Shown: positions 20,431 through 31,935, numbered from the stretch's first letter. The stretch: DNA of 64,000 nucleotides from Castor canadensis (GCF_047511655.1 NC_133397.1:13293501-13357500); one strand, 5' to 3'. Translations and numbers: made by a program. Notes: a model not told the origin generated them from the letters alone.

Positions 20431-21970
20431 TCTAGGCTTGAGCAAGCAGGGCAGATATAAGGGAGACAGAAGAAAGGGAGAATTTAAGATATACCCACTC
20501 CCTCCGGCAGTGGCTGGAGGGAGTGGGAGAGAGTGTGCGGGGTTAGGCAGCTTCCTGACTTTCAGTAAAGTGTGGCTGGGTGGTAGTGCCATTCAGAGGG
20601 AAAGAGGACAAAAGATGAAGGAGTTTTGGGGAAAGAGGGTGAATCCAGGTTTGAACTGGTAGCATTTGATAGGTGAGAATCTGAGTGGAAAGGAGTAGGA
20701 ATTTTGAGAGGAATTCCTCTTAAAGAGAAGAAATAGATTTCAGGAAGAAGGAGATGCTTAGTGTGGCTAAGGCAGCAGGAAGGACAATAGAAGAAAAGAC
20801 CTGAAAAGCCCATCAGGTCAGACAACGTGGTCTCAGGTGCCTTCGGTGAGGGAAGTATGGAGGGGATGGTAGGTGGTGGATGCCAGCTTCCTATAAAGTG
20901 GTGGCACCTGGGTAGCACACTTCCATGTCATGTAGGAACTCTCTCCAGCCTTGGGTGGCCAGAGGATCCTAGTCCTGCTTTCACAGCTCAATGGGGAGCT
21001 GCCCTAGAAGGCCAGGGGATGGATTGCAGCCTAGGTTGGTGACAAGCCTGTTTCACAAGAAAGGAACAGGACCCATTCCTGCTCCTGCTAAGTTGACATC
21101 CAGCAAATATTATTATTATTTTTTCCTCCTATGAACATTGATGAGTATCCGTAGAAAATGTTTGTTCTGCCTCTATTTAGAGATCAATCAGAAAGAAATT
21201 GAGCAGAATCGGAATTCAAATCTAAGATATGAACGAGCCTGGTAACTCTAGCAAGGTCTCCTCCTGATGGGAAGACTGAGCTATATGATCTCACTTTTTT
21301 TTCTTAGTAAAGCAATGAGCAAATCTTGTACGTATGTTCTCCAAACCTTGGCTTTGGATGAGAAAATAAATGACATAGACATCTTCCTTTGTTGTAAGGT
21401 GGTCTATGTCATAAAGATTTCTTGTTTATGTAGTAAGACATTTAGGTGCCAGGTAGATAAAAAATATATATGTTACCTACTGGTTATATCCAGATTTTCA
21501 CTCATTGAATAGTTTCTGGCTAGTTTTCAGGGTGGAGAGCAGAGTAGGGCTGGGGTGAGGGTAGCTGGAGAGCTAGTCCTGACCTTGACCCAAATAACCT
21601 TTGTCATTAGAACTCTGCCTTTTCTTAAAAGGATTGAAGACATTGTGCAGTATTCAAGTAAATAAAACAGACCCATTAAAGAAGAAAAACAAAAGAGGGA
21701 TCTGAATCTCCTATTTGGGGGGAAAGAGTATATGCAACAGGTAATTGGAATAAGATAGTGATCTTAGGTGAGGCCTGCCTTTGGCCTGGAGCTTACTGAG
21801 CCCAAGCCAAGAAGGAAACAGGTTGGATTGTACAACTGTTCATATCAAAACTACATTAAATGCAATCAGCAGTGACTTTACAGATCACGCAGTGGTGCGT
21901 TTAAGTGAAAGGATAGGATGGTGTAACCCCAGCTTCACTTCTCTACCATACTGGTCCAGGACTCCATGGG
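20431..21970. other. Unique sequence, no gene seen
   Basis: Purine-rich around 20430-20800. Frames at 20562-20918 (minus) and 21781-22128 (plus) carry no recognisable domain. Confidence 0.5.
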
Positions 21971-21974
21971 AAAG

Positions 21975-22110
21975 GTCAAGTCACTTTTCTCCTTCAACCT
22001 CTGCATGTCACATTTGGGAAACTGGGGCCAAAGAGGCAAATCAGTTTGCTCAGTGTCATTCAGCTATAGGTTGGAAAACCAGTACTAAATTCTGGATTGT
22101 CTGCCCCTTT
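21975..22110 (-). mobile_element. MIR SINE relic
   Basis: cacatttgggaaactggggc, then cagtttgctcagtgtcattc and ggttggaaaaccagtac, in MIR order on the minus strand. Confidence 0.5.
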
Positions 22111-22117
22111 CTTTATA

Positions 22118-22180
22118 GCAATAAATAGATAATAGATAATTATAATAATAGATAATGACAAATATAGATAATCATTTAAG
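22118..22180. repeat. AT-rich (AGATAAT)-like simple repeat
   Basis: Irregular tandem agataat/ataataat units. Confidence 0.7.
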
Positions 22181-22265
22181 TGGCACTGATTTTTATTAAC
22201 TTCATTAAAAATTGGCAATCTTACCATTTAGAGACAGGTACTGAGGTAGCCAGCTTTCCTTCATT

Positions 22266-22620
22266 ATTAAGAAAAATCTGATATAATAAATTTATAAAGA
22301 GCAGAGTTTTATTTTGGCTCACAGTTTTAGAAGTTCCAGTCCCTGTCCATTGGCCCCCTTGCTTTAGGTCTGTGGAGAGGCAGGACGTCATGGCAGGGGC
22401 AAATAGCTGTGCAAAATTGCTTATGTCACAAGCCAGGGAGAAAAAGATGAAGAAAGAAACTGGGGTCCATCTTCCCCTTTGAAGACACTCTTCCAATGAT
22501 CTGAAGACTTCCTTCAAGTCCCTGCCTCCTAAAGACTCCACCACTTTGTAATAGTGCCACCATGGGGACCAAGATTTTAACACATGGACCTTTGGGAGAT
22601 ATTTAAGATCCAGACTATAA
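22266..22620 (-). mobile_element. MaLR-type LTR
   Basis: Reverse of the MaLR layout: agttttattttggctcacag at the left, and gattttaacacatggacctt with ccagactataa at the right. Confidence 0.75.
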
Positions 22621-22748
22621 GGCCAAGCATGGTGGCTCATGCATGTAATTCCAGTACTCAGGAAGCTGAGGCAGAAGGATCTCAAATTCAAAGCCAGTGG
22701 AGGCTACATAATGAGACCCCGTTTCAAAACAAACAAACAAATAAAACA
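22621..22748 (+). mobile_element. B1-type SINE monomer
   Basis: ggccaagcatggtggctcat, tgtaattccagtactcagga and aatgagaccccgtttcaa precede a CAAA-repeat tail. No tRNA-like half. It directly abuts the LTR end. Confidence 0.85.
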
Positions 22749-22916
22749 GATTCAAACTATGACAGGTACTGCTGACTTTCATACACACACAATTGTGTAA
22801 TTTATAGATTACATCAATTTCTTTCTGCATTTTGAACCTAACTTTATATCATAAATATTTTCCTATATCATTAGGAATTTTTCTGTGAATGTGATTTTTT
22901 AATATATCAGATATTT

Positions 22917-23038
22917 CTTTTTTTGGTGGTACTGGGGTTTGAACTCAGGGCTTCATGCTCGCTAATCAGGTGTTCTATAGTTTGAGCCATGCCCCAGCAG
23001 TAGATGGGATTATAGGTGTCAGTCACCATGCCTGGCTA
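22917..23038 (-). mobile_element. Composite SINE with internal deletion
   Basis: tggtggtactggggtttgaa through ttgagccatgccccagcag, then directly gggattataggtgtcagtca. The middle of the B1-like half is missing. Confidence 0.8.
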
Positions 23039-23055
23039 AGATCATCTAATCTGTT

Positions 23056-23120
23056 TTTATTGGGACCTCATGCTTGCTAGGCAGGTGATCTACCAGTTTA
23101 ATCACACCCCCAGCCCTGGT
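23056..23120 (-). mobile_element. tRNA-like SINE fragment
   Basis: cctcatgcttgctaggcagg and cacacccccagccctgg. Confidence 0.7.
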
Positions 23121-23206
23121 ATTTTTCTTTCCAGGTAAAAAAATGCTTTTTTTCATTATTGGGATTCCTGGTACAATCTTTCAAAGCTATAGACATTAGT
23201 CTAGGC

Positions 23207-23401
23207 TTTTTTTTTTTTTGTCCTGTGATACTGGGATTTGAACTCAGGGCCTATACCTTGAGCCATTCCACCAGACCTTTTTGTAATGGGTTTTTTTGAG
23301 ATAGGGTTTCTCAAACTAGGCTGGGTTTGAACCCTGATCTTCCTGATCTCTGCCTCCTGAATAGCTAGGATTATAGGTGTGAGCCATCAGTGCCTGGCCA
23401 G
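23207..23401 (-). mobile_element. Composite SINE, full
   Basis: gatactgggatttgaactca, ttgagccattccaccagacc, gagatagggtttctcaaac and gattataggtgtgagccatc. Confidence 0.85.
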
Positions 23402-23486
23402 CCCAGGCTTTTGAGGGAACACAAGTTCAGAAAAACTGTCCAGCTCTGAGAACTTGGCTATACTTCACCATGACTTGTAGTTTCTT

Positions 23487-23612
23487 TTTGACAGGTTTTT
23501 TCAAGATAGGGTCTCAAGAACTATTTGCTCAGGCTGGCTTTGAACTGCATTCCTCCTGATCTCTGCCTCCTGAGTAGTAGGATTCCAGGCGTGAGCCACT
23601 GGTGCCTGGCTG
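23487..23612 (-). mobile_element. Composite SINE, B1-like half only
   Basis: ttttttcaagatagggtctc through ccaggcgtgagccactggtg and cctggct, truncated before the tRNA-like half. Confidence 0.85.
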
Positions 23613-24076
23613 TGACTTGTAGTTTTTGAATTCCCTATGGTGGCTTCCTTGACTTCAACACACTGAGGATGACACAGGAAGCCTGTGGCTCTCTGACAGC
23701 CAGTGTCTTCTATGCATCCTCAACAGCAGAAGAGCAAAAGGAAAGCTGTGGACGTTGTCAGCTTTGGTAGCAGAACCTCCAGAATTGTTTTTGCTTTGAT
23801 CAATGAGCAAGCAGATTCTTTGGGATTTTAGAATTGCCAACATAGACTCAGTTCTTGCAAGACTAACAGACAGGAAAGAATAGAGTAGGTGGTTCAGAAA
23901 AATGACTTTGGGTCATTTTCTTTGAATCATCAAAGAAAAACTTCATTACCAGGATAGTGACAATGTCAGGCTCAGTTTATGATGCCTGGAGGCTTTGAAA
24001 ATTAATCATTTAAGGGGAGATATTTTATTATTTATTTTCTTGTACTTTGCTGACTTCATAAGTGAATCAGAGATAG
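23613..24076. other. Unique sequence, no gene seen
   Basis: No repeat or convincing frame. Confidence 0.5.
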
Positions 24077-24142
24077 CATGTGTGTGTATATATACATGTA
24101 TATGTATATATTAGTGTATATATATGTATGTACACACACACA
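24077..24142. repeat. Alternating purine-pyrimidine (TG/TA/CA) microsatellite
   Basis: TG, then TA/TG, then CA dinucleotides, nearly perfect purine-pyrimidine alternation for about 65 nt. Confidence 0.85.
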
Positions 24143-24482
24143 GTATTTTACTTGTTTTTCATTAAAGTAAAATGCATATTTTTTTAACAACAAATCCTCT
24201 GCTGTATCCCTCCCCAGCTCCTAATTCTACTCCTTTTAAAACTAAATTTAATTTTTTTTATTTATTAGCATATTATAGTTGTACTAGGGGTACATTATGG
24301 CATTTACAAAAGTGCTTACAGTATATCTTACTTAGATTTCCCCCTTCAGCCCTTTAAGTTATTTATTGTATCATTTATTTCTGTCTGTCCGTGCTTTTGC
24401 TGCTATTTTAAATTTATTAACTCTGGGCATTATCCATATTGGCTGCTGGTACACCTCTGATGAATTGGCACGTTACTGATTC

Positions 24483-24580
24483 TTTTTTAAAAATTTTTTT
24501 GGTGGGACTGGGGATTGAACTCAGGACTTCATTCTTGCAAATCATGTGCACCACCACTTGACCCACTCTGCCAGACCCCC
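24483..24580 (-). mobile_element. tRNA-like SINE
   Basis: ggtgggactggggattgaac, then cttcattcttgcaaatcatg and ccactctgccagacc. Confidence 0.8.
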
Positions 24581-24777
24581 ATGTTGCTGATTCTTGATGG
24601 AAATAGTACAGAATCACACTTTAGAAAAGAATATCTAACCTTCAAGTTACTTTAGTAAGCCTGAGTGTCTAAACGTCTTGCAACTGTGGCCCTCACTTCT
24701 ACTCTAGCTTTCCTCCCGATATAATTACTCCACAATGTGAAGTTAAACTGATAGTCTGTATGTGCTTTAAAAATTTT

Positions 24778-24868
24778 TCTTTTTTTTTTTGAGGTACTGG
24801 AGATCAAACCCAGGGCCTCATGCATGCTAGGCAAGCGCTCTACCACTGAGCTGTACCCCCAGCCCAGT
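24778..24868 (-). mobile_element. ID-like SINE
   Basis: gaggtactggagatcaaacc, catgcatgctaggcaagcgc and ctgtacccccagccc. Confidence 0.85.
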
Positions 24869-24934
24869 ATTTGCATTTTTATTATGAAAATATCATTCCC
24901 TAAAGAGACAAATTCTGTATCAAGTATATGTTTG

Positions 24935-25102
24935 GGTCAGGCGTTTATCACTTGGGCCACTCTTACCAGCCCTTGTATTGGATATTTTTGAGATAGGGTC
25001 TCAAGAACTAGTTGTCCACAGCTGGCTTTGAACTGTGATCCTCCTGGTCTCTGCCTCCTAAGTAGCTAGAATGTAGACATGAGCCACCAGCACCTGGTCT
25101 AT
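24935..25102 (-). mobile_element. Composite SINE, partial
   Basis: cacttgggccactcttacca, gagatagggtctcaagaact, and a B1-like half ending gagccaccagcacctggt. Confidence 0.85.
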
Positions 25103-25227
25103 AATTTTTTTTTTGAAAGATAATTACTATGATTTGATAATTTTCTTCCCTCTTTTTCTCTTTCTGTAATTAGATTAGTCACATGGATATTCTAGATTGA
25201 TCCAGACATTTTATCTTTTCTGCCTTA

Positions 25228-25378
25228 TTTCTACTCAGGAGGCAGAGGTCAGGAGGAAGTTAGCTAGGCAAGTAGTTTGCAAGACCCTACCTCAAAAATA
25301 CCTGGCATGAAGAAGGGCTGGTGGAGTGCCTGCCTTATAAGTGTGAGGCCCTAAGTTCAAATCCCAGTTTTGCCAAAA
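25228..25378 (+). mobile_element. Composite SINE, 5'-truncated
   Basis: ctactcaggaggcagaggtc, agaagggctggtggagtgcc and aagttcaaatcccagttttg. Confidence 0.85.
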
Positions 25379-25467
25379 GTTTCCTTATCTGTATTAGCTA
25401 TTGAATTTCCTACTTTAGCTGTGTTGTTTATTCAAAGGAAAATTTACAGAAGAATACAAAGGAGATG

Positions 25468-25568
25468 AGTTTTTTTTTTTTTTTTGGCAGCATTGAGGTT
25501 TGAACTCAAAGTCTCATGCTTGCTGGGCAGGTGCTTTTACCACTTGAGCAGTGTACTCTCCCAGCCTC
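25468..25568 (-). mobile_element. tRNA-like SINE with T-run
   Basis: A T19 run, then gcagcattgaggtttgaact, catgcttgctgggcaggtgc and a ctcccagcct end. Confidence 0.85.
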
Positions 25569-25570
25569 AG

Positions 25571-26809
25571 GAGATGACTTTGAGGATCTAAATCTACAAT
25601 GTTTAGCTTTAAAATTTTAATGAATCTTGAAGTTACTGACCTTGGCATCTCCTAACCTGCTCCCCCCACCCCACTACCCTGAACTTGACTTGAAGAGAAC
25701 AATGCCCAGATAGGAAAAGGACTCAACTAAAGTACTCTAGCACATCTTACTCCAGTTGGCTTCTTTCTGTCACAACGCTATGCCTTTCATCTTATCATAA
25801 CTGACACTTGGTTTCAATTCTGATAAAGGGCACTGTTTAAATTAGCTTCTGAGTGGAAGCAAGCCATGATGATTACTTGGGGCATCACTAAAAAGCAGGT
25901 ATGGAAAATGAATGCAGGGGAGCATCAACCAGAGCTAAGACCTAAAAACCTGGTGCCATTTCTGTCTCTGACAAGTCATTTCATTGATAGAGTAGGCCAT
26001 TGTTTTCAATCTCAGAGCCCTGAGTTTCCAAAGGATGAAATAGAGAAAGGAAGTTGGGGCTCTGGGCCCTCACTCCTTTCTGACTAGTTCCACTTGGGTC
26101 TGTTTTATGTATTTGGGTTTCATGTAAACTTTTACTGACCAAAGAAAAAAAGAACCACTGGACCAAACATCAATAGGTGTGCTTTCTCATTGCGGTTTTC
26201 TGGTCCTCTGTTACAGTGTTCTTTCCCGAACTGACTTAGGTTTCAATTTACATGCTGCTGAGCTCTCTGGAGTTCCTATAAATTAAAATGCACATCGAGA
26301 TAATTACCATTCTGGAATGTCAAGTGCTTGAACACAAGTCGATCCTTATAACCCTCTTACACCAATTATCTCACTGCACACATGGCCACTCAGTACATAT
26401 TACCAAATGCAACCCAGTCGTGTTCCTGATTCAATAGTACAGACAGGTTCAAGCCGAATCCCTGCCTGGCTGGATTCTACTTCTTTCTGTCCAAAGTCTG
26501 GATGTCAGGCCAGGCACAGACTCTACTGCTTATCATTTCCTAAGCTCTGGAGAGCAATAGAACTAACCAGTTTGTAGTCCCTCACCCTTGGGAAAAAATT
26601 GGCTTTCTGTTCTGTTCAGCTATGTTTACTAATCATTAAAGGAAACAATAGGTGTAGGCCAAGCATCAAAAGAGAGGTCTGAGACCGAGCCTGGGATTAA
26701 GGAAGTCAAGGTCATTGGAGGACCCCACAGAAGCTCGGAGATGACTTGCTCAGGGTCATATCTGCTCTGAAAAAGAGCTAGAGACCTGGGAGCTGAGAAA
26801 GCATCAGGG
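25571..26809. other. Unique sequence, no gene seen
   Basis: No repeat recognised. An AT-rich block at 26240-26480 looks like a candidate conserved noncoding element (see findings). Confidence 0.45.
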
Positions 26810-26992
26810 CTTCTTCCTTCTTCCCTCTTCCTCTCCTCTTCTTCTCCTCCTCTTTCTTCCTTCTTTCCTTTCCTTCCCCTTTCCCCTCCTTTCCCTTTCT
26901 TTCCCCTTTCCCACTTTTCCCTTTCTCTCCCCTCCCCTCCTCCTCCTCCTCCCTCCCCTCCCTTCCTTTCCCTTTTCTTTCCTTCTTTTCTT
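26810..26992 (+). repeat. Long homopyrimidine tract
   Basis: 183 nt of C/T with one interruption (A at 26913), built from CTTC, CCTT, CTCC and TTTCCC units. Such mirror-rich pyrimidine tracts can adopt triplex (H-DNA) structure. Confidence 0.95.
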
Positions 26993-26995
26993 GTC

Positions 26996-26999
26996 GTGT

Positions 27000-27042
<43 letters not shown>
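26996..27042 (+). repeat. (TG)n microsatellite
   Basis: About 23 TG units with one early interruption, directly after the pyrimidine tract. Confidence 0.95.
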
Positions 27043-27043
<1 letters not shown>

Positions 27044-27117
27044 CTGGTGTTTGAACTCAGGGCTTCATGGTCTCTAGAAAGAGGCTCTGCCACTTGAGCC
27101 ATATCCCAGTCCTCTGT
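27043..27117 (-). mobile_element. tRNA-like SINE abutting the microsatellite
   Basis: gactggtgtttgaactcagg and cacttgagccatatcccagt. The repeats to its left sit where its 3' tail would be. Confidence 0.8.
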
Positions 27118-27293
27118 TCCCACTTTCTGACAGCTCCATCTTTCCTTGTACTCTGCTTTGTTTTCCTACATTAAATAATTCTTTGCTGGCCTGCTTTAAA
27201 AATAACAAAATCAGAATCACCTTCCTGGAAAGCCCTTAGAGGTAATGTGACGGAAAGTGCTCACTGTGGTAGAAAAATTAAAACTTAGAAAAC

Positions 27294-27655
27294 TGTTGTG
27301 GGTTGGCTGTGGCTCCAGTGTGCCCCAAGGCTTGATGTGTTGAAATTAATCCCCATTGTGAGATTATAAAAGGATGAAATTTAGGCCAACTATGGCGTTC
27401 AGAGGTGGGGTCTTTAGAAAATATTGAGGATTAGATAAGGTCATTGGGATAGAGTCCCCATGACTGAATTCTGGTGGCTATGTAAGAAGAGAGACCAGAC
27501 ACAAATATACACATCCATGCTCCCTGTCACTTCCTGTGTGATGCATTAGGGTTACCATTACCAGATGTGACTGTGAACCTAGATAAACCTCTTTTCTTTA
27601 TAAATTACCAAGGCTGTGGCATTGTGTTTCGAGCAACAGAAAACAGACTAATACG
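27294..27655 (+). mobile_element. MaLR-type LTR
   Basis: It starts tgttgtgggttggctg. It contains attaatccccattgtgagat, tctttataaattaccaaggc and ends aacagactaatacg, in the usual MaLR order. Confidence 0.8.
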
Positions 27656-27659
27656 ATAA

Positions 27660-29525
27660 CAGGTCCCTTGCTCTCATCATCCACCGTCAGTATTTTCTTC
27701 CTCCCAGTCTACCTTTGTGCAGTCGTGAGATAGCTCTGGATCAGGGACTGGGCACTAAATTGGGGCACTGGCAAAGAGTGAGGTTTTCTGAGGACTAGTC
27801 TAGGGGGAGAAAGGAAGGAGATTTTTCTGCCTTGTGCTATTGCTCCACAGGGTGAAGCCACTTCTCATCAGCCACGCCCTGAACAAACTCATTGCTTCCT
27901 GAGCTCTGGCCCCTGTGCAGACTGACTTGGGAGAGTGTGCAGGGTGTGCAGGGTATAAGGGCTCCTTGCCTGTCCTGATTCTCAGCTCACACCCACTTGT
28001 GCCTGTTGGTAATTTTATCTTCGGTACAAAATGCCATCAATAGCCCCTCACACCTCAAACACCCAGTCTTGGGCCATCTCTGCCCTGAAGCACTTCTATT
28101 GTGTTCCTTTCTAATAGGGTGCTCTGCCCTTTCTGGGGTTGACAGTTCGTGGCACTTCTGATAGGAGCTGGGCACTTACACATATCATCTGCTTCTGCAA
28201 ATATGAATTCAGTTGATGAGCACAGGGAGGAGGTCATTTCCAGCCTCGTGGGCCAATGGAACAATTCAGGACAATGCACAACGGGCACCAGGTCAAATAA
28301 AGCCATCACCAGCCCAGAGGAGACAATCTCAAGAGGAGTAGCTGTCCCCATCCTCTACAATTGCTTCTGGAGAGCAATTCGCCCTTGAATCCTCCACAAC
28401 ATCCCTAAACTGACAATTTCATTTCCCTCCTGCCCTGCTCCCGCCCCCAAGAGCTGCTGAAGCAGCAAGTTCCGTCTGAGAAGGCAGCAGGATAATAGGT
28501 GAGCTCCATCCATCCATCAGCCGCAGTGGTCACAGACACAGAGCGCAGAGAGCACTGAGCAAGCCAGCGCCTTTTGTCTGCAGGCTACCCTGAGGATGCA
28601 GGCTGGGGACCTGGGGTGTTTACCCTGCCTTTGTGTGCCTGTGCTTTCAAAAGATGTCCTCCTGTTTACTTTCCTGCCCTTACCCGGGCTGTTTACTACC
28701 TTTGGAGTGGCCAGGCCACTAAGTCAACACGCATTAAGACCCAACATCCAAATGTCATAATTCGAATGAGCAGGACTCAGAAAATGCAGGGACACTGGCT
28801 GCTCTGTTGGGTCCTGTTTAGTCTGAGGGTAATGAAGAGCTCACAGATGACCTGATTTCATTAAACTAGGTCAGACTTTAGCTGAAAAGCAGTGATGACT
28901 CTCACCCAGTTACGCAGCCAGCCCTCCCTCCTGCCCTCTCTGCCTCCCTCCACCCCTGCCCCCACCTCAGGGCTTGAATGCTTTCTGGGAATTTAACGTG
29001 GAGTTTTGTCAATACAGTAGTTAAATCTCTGTGGAATCATTAGACCTTTCCCTTTCCCTTCTGTTTGTGCAGCGTGAGGCCGGACATGGGAGAGAAGTGG
29101 TGGACTTTAAAGTGGTACCTATCCAAGTGCTGTGAGTGACAGCATCTTATCTGAAGGCTGCCTTGGCGGAAACAGCCAAATGCACTGGCAAAGCTTTCAG
29201 GGTGCCAGCAGTGAACCGGCTGGCTGCGTCTCCAAATGCTAACGCTCTCGTGGGGAGTGGGAGAGGGACCACAGAGGGGCAGAGGTGGGATGGAGTAGGG
29301 TTCAAGGCTGCTGGAGTTGGCGAAGCTGTCTTCCTTCTGGCTGTCCTTTCTGGGGAAGGACAGTTCCAGCTGGGCATTCCAGACAGAATTCAGCCCATCC
29401 ACACAGAAGAAAGCATTTCTAACCAGTAGATCTGTCCAGAGATTGGATGCACCATCAATGACGTCATTTACATGTGATGCTGTATTCAGCATCTGCTATG
29501 TCTCAGGCCTGTGCTGAGTTCTAGT
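27660..29525. other. Unique sequence, no gene seen
   Basis: Overlapping frames on both strands at 28055-28388 and 29040-29517 show no recognised domain. A perfect CRE octamer lies at 29459. Confidence 0.5.
29459..29466. promoter_or_regulatory. Perfect CRE octamer (tgacgtca)
   Basis: The full palindromic CREB/ATF site is present. It may still be a chance match. Confidence 0.3.
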
Positions 29526-29529
29526 CTCT

Positions 29530-29680
29530 GAGCTCCACCTCATCTCAACTGAACAGGGCAGATGGGAAAACTGAGGTTTGGAAAAATTAAGTGGTTCGTT
29601 AAAGGTAACAAAGCAAATATATGGCAGACACAGGACTCAAATCCAGATCATTCCTGGTCATGGTTTTTCCTCTGTCCCCA
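29530..29680 (-). mobile_element. MIR SINE relic
   Basis: gatgggaaaactgaggtttg, aaaggtaacaaagcaaatat and caggactcaaatccagatca, in MIR order. Confidence 0.65.
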
Positions 29681-30099
29681 CTGTCCCCAGTTCTGGCTCA
29701 GGGTGCCTGGAGGATGGCTTGTTTCTGCTTTATCATGTGAGAATTTAGCAGCAAGACTCAAAAGTTGGGGGCTGCAATCATTGGAAGTCTTGCTTTGTCA
29801 CAGGCCTGGTGATTGATGCCGGCTGCTGGCTGGGGGTTTCAGTTCCTTTCCACTTGGACTCCTTGTGTGGACTCCATGTTGGAAGTCTGGGTTCCATCAC
29901 AGTGTGGTGGCTGGGTCTCAGGGTACTCATCCCCAGAGAGAAGCAGGCTGTCACTGCATTGCCTTTTCCACTTAGCCTGAAAGTCATGCGAGATGGCTTC
30001 TGGACATTGTGGTAGGTGGCTTTCATTACAAGTGAATCACTATTCTTGGCTCATGTTCAAAGGAAAGGAAAATTAATTTTGACCTCTTCTTTTCCCTTT
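29681..30099. other. Unique sequence, no gene seen
   Basis: Short frames only. Confidence 0.5.
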
Positions 30100-30178
30100 T
30101 TTTCTTTTTGCGGTGCTGGGGGTCAAAGCCAGGACCTTGTACGTGCTAGGGAAGTGCTCTATCATATCACTGGTCTTT
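30100..30178 (-). mobile_element. ID-like SINE
   Basis: tgcggtgctgggggtcaaag, cttgtacgtgctagggaagt and a truncated end. Confidence 0.75.
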
Positions 30179-30565
30179 CTCTACAGCCTAAACTCAACTT
30201 TTTCATGAAGGAAAGGCAAAGTTCGAGAAAAACACACTGGGCCAGAAGTTTAGTTGTAGCTTTTTTTTTTTATTATTATAAAAAAAACCCCCTTACAATA
30301 TTATAATTGTTACCGTTGTCTTCCAATATAATAGGAGACCGAAAGGCTACCTGATAGAGTTGTAGGCTTAAACCATAGAGGTCTCACCAACTTTTTTTGG
30401 TTCACTGTGTCCCTAGGCCAAAAGAAACACCTAACAGTCTTACTTAGTAAGTAATTATATACAAAGACTTAGTAAGCATTTATCTCCTAAAAAATTAGTA
30501 GTTATTTGAAATCATAAACTTAATATATTATAAGAAATAAAACTATTATTACTGCATTCTTTTGT
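30179..30565. other. AT-rich unique sequence
   Basis: T-run and A-run at 30261-30290. No frame or named repeat. Confidence 0.5.
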
Positions 30566-30700
30566 TTGTTTTTTTGGTTTTTCGACACAGGGCCTCCCTG
30601 TTTAACCCAGGCAAGACTGGAGCTCTCAACAGAACTTCGCTGGCCTCTAACTCTTGCTCTTTCTGCCTCAGCCCCCTGAGTGATGGGATCACCCAGCTGC
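30566..30700 (-). mobile_element. B1-type SINE, diverged
   Basis: ggtttttcgacacagggcct, tgtttaacccaggcaagact and gcctcagccccctgagtgat. Confidence 0.65.
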
Positions 30701-31835
30701 GATTTCACATTTTTGGAATAACTCTTGAGTCCTGGGTGGTGTTTTTTTTTCTTTTTCTTTTTTTGGCAGTACTGGGATTTAAAAACCTGGGTGGTGTTTA
30801 AGTTTGTTGAATTTGAAAGAACTACTTTGGCTTCCTTTCTGTCAGGGATGAGTGACATGTTGCCTTTAAGACAATTGACAATTGTCCTGGGACATTTTGT
30901 ACCTGGAGACCTGGAGATTGGGGGACATCATATAAGGGGAACTGAAACCATACGTGTGTAATGTGTTGAGAAACTTGCTCTGGTAAAAAAGAGCAGAAAA
31001 TAACTTCATTTCAAGTTTAAGTCAATAATCTTTTACTGCCCCGTAGCACTGCCCAATGTAAGGGAAAATTGTGTAGGAATTATAAAAAAATTAAGGTAAA
31101 TTCACCCCACCTCCAGACCAAAACAGTTCCTTAAACTCTTTAAACGAGCAGAAAACACTGATAATATTTTCTAAAGCAACTTCTGGTTTAGCTCAGAACT
31201 TTATGTGTAACCTCAATAATTTTCTAGCTCTTTAGTTTCTTTAAACAGAATCATGAGGTAGTAGAAAGGCGTTTTTCTCTAAGGTTACTTAGCAAATTTT
31301 CAAAGAAAGAGGAAATGTACATTTGATGAGGAGTTCACCACCTCACTGAGCTAGAAAGTATGGCCCCATTTCTCTCTCCCCCTCTGCCTCTCATAATTCT
31401 CAGCCAAGACAATAGGAGTCACGTGATAGGGCCGAGAAATGGGGCCAGCTAAAAATAGAAGGCGCACTCCACCAAGTTCATTAGAAAGTTGAAGTTTCAT
31501 TGTTGACTGCCATTCATTTATCTCTGCCTGCCAACGTATGAGGGAGGAGACAACAAACAGTCACAGATGCTGAGGACTGGAGGCCCTCACATCCCCCTTC
31601 TTCTTCTGGCTCTATTTCCTGCCCTGCCTGAGCTGTATAATCCCATCTTGGAGGTGAGCTCGTGGGCCCTGAAGCCATCCTCTAGGAACCCCCCACCCCA
31701 CCTCCTGCCCCTGGGAGAACTTGGTGTCTTTCCTCCCAGCCTTGGATATTCACTTGGATTTGCACTTGCTGGGTTCTGATGTCTGTAGGCCTAGTTTGTA
31801 GATGGAGTGAGTCCTCCCCTCCTTTTCCTCACAAG
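30701..31835. other. Mostly unique sequence
   Basis: A short tRNA-like SINE scrap at 30750-30782 (ggcagtactgggattt). A palindrome with SOX-like half sites at 30870-30886. No gene seen. Confidence 0.45.
30870..30886. promoter_or_regulatory. Inverted repeat with paired ACAAT/ATTGT half sites
   Basis: gacaattg and caattgtc are separated by one A: an 8-bp perfect inverted repeat. ACAAT and ATTGT are 5 nt apart, a spacing used by SOXE dimers. Function is inferred only. Confidence 0.3.
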
Positions 31836-31935
31836 CACATAGCAAGCACGCACTGTGTGCCAAGCAATGTCTGGGCTGCTGGTGATACACACTAGCTTGT
31901 CCCCCAGGGCTCACCATGTGGGAGGGCCGTGGAAG
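31836..31935 (-). mobile_element. L2-like relic (tentative)
   Basis: gcacgcactgtgtgccaagc, then gtgatacacactagctt and an agggctcaccatgtggg phrase resemble reversed L2. Confidence 0.4.

Noticed and set aside
26629..27123. 164-codon minus frame rich in Glu, Lys, Gly and a His-Thr repeat
   Set aside because: It is only the translation of the pyrimidine tract, the TG microsatellite and a SINE.
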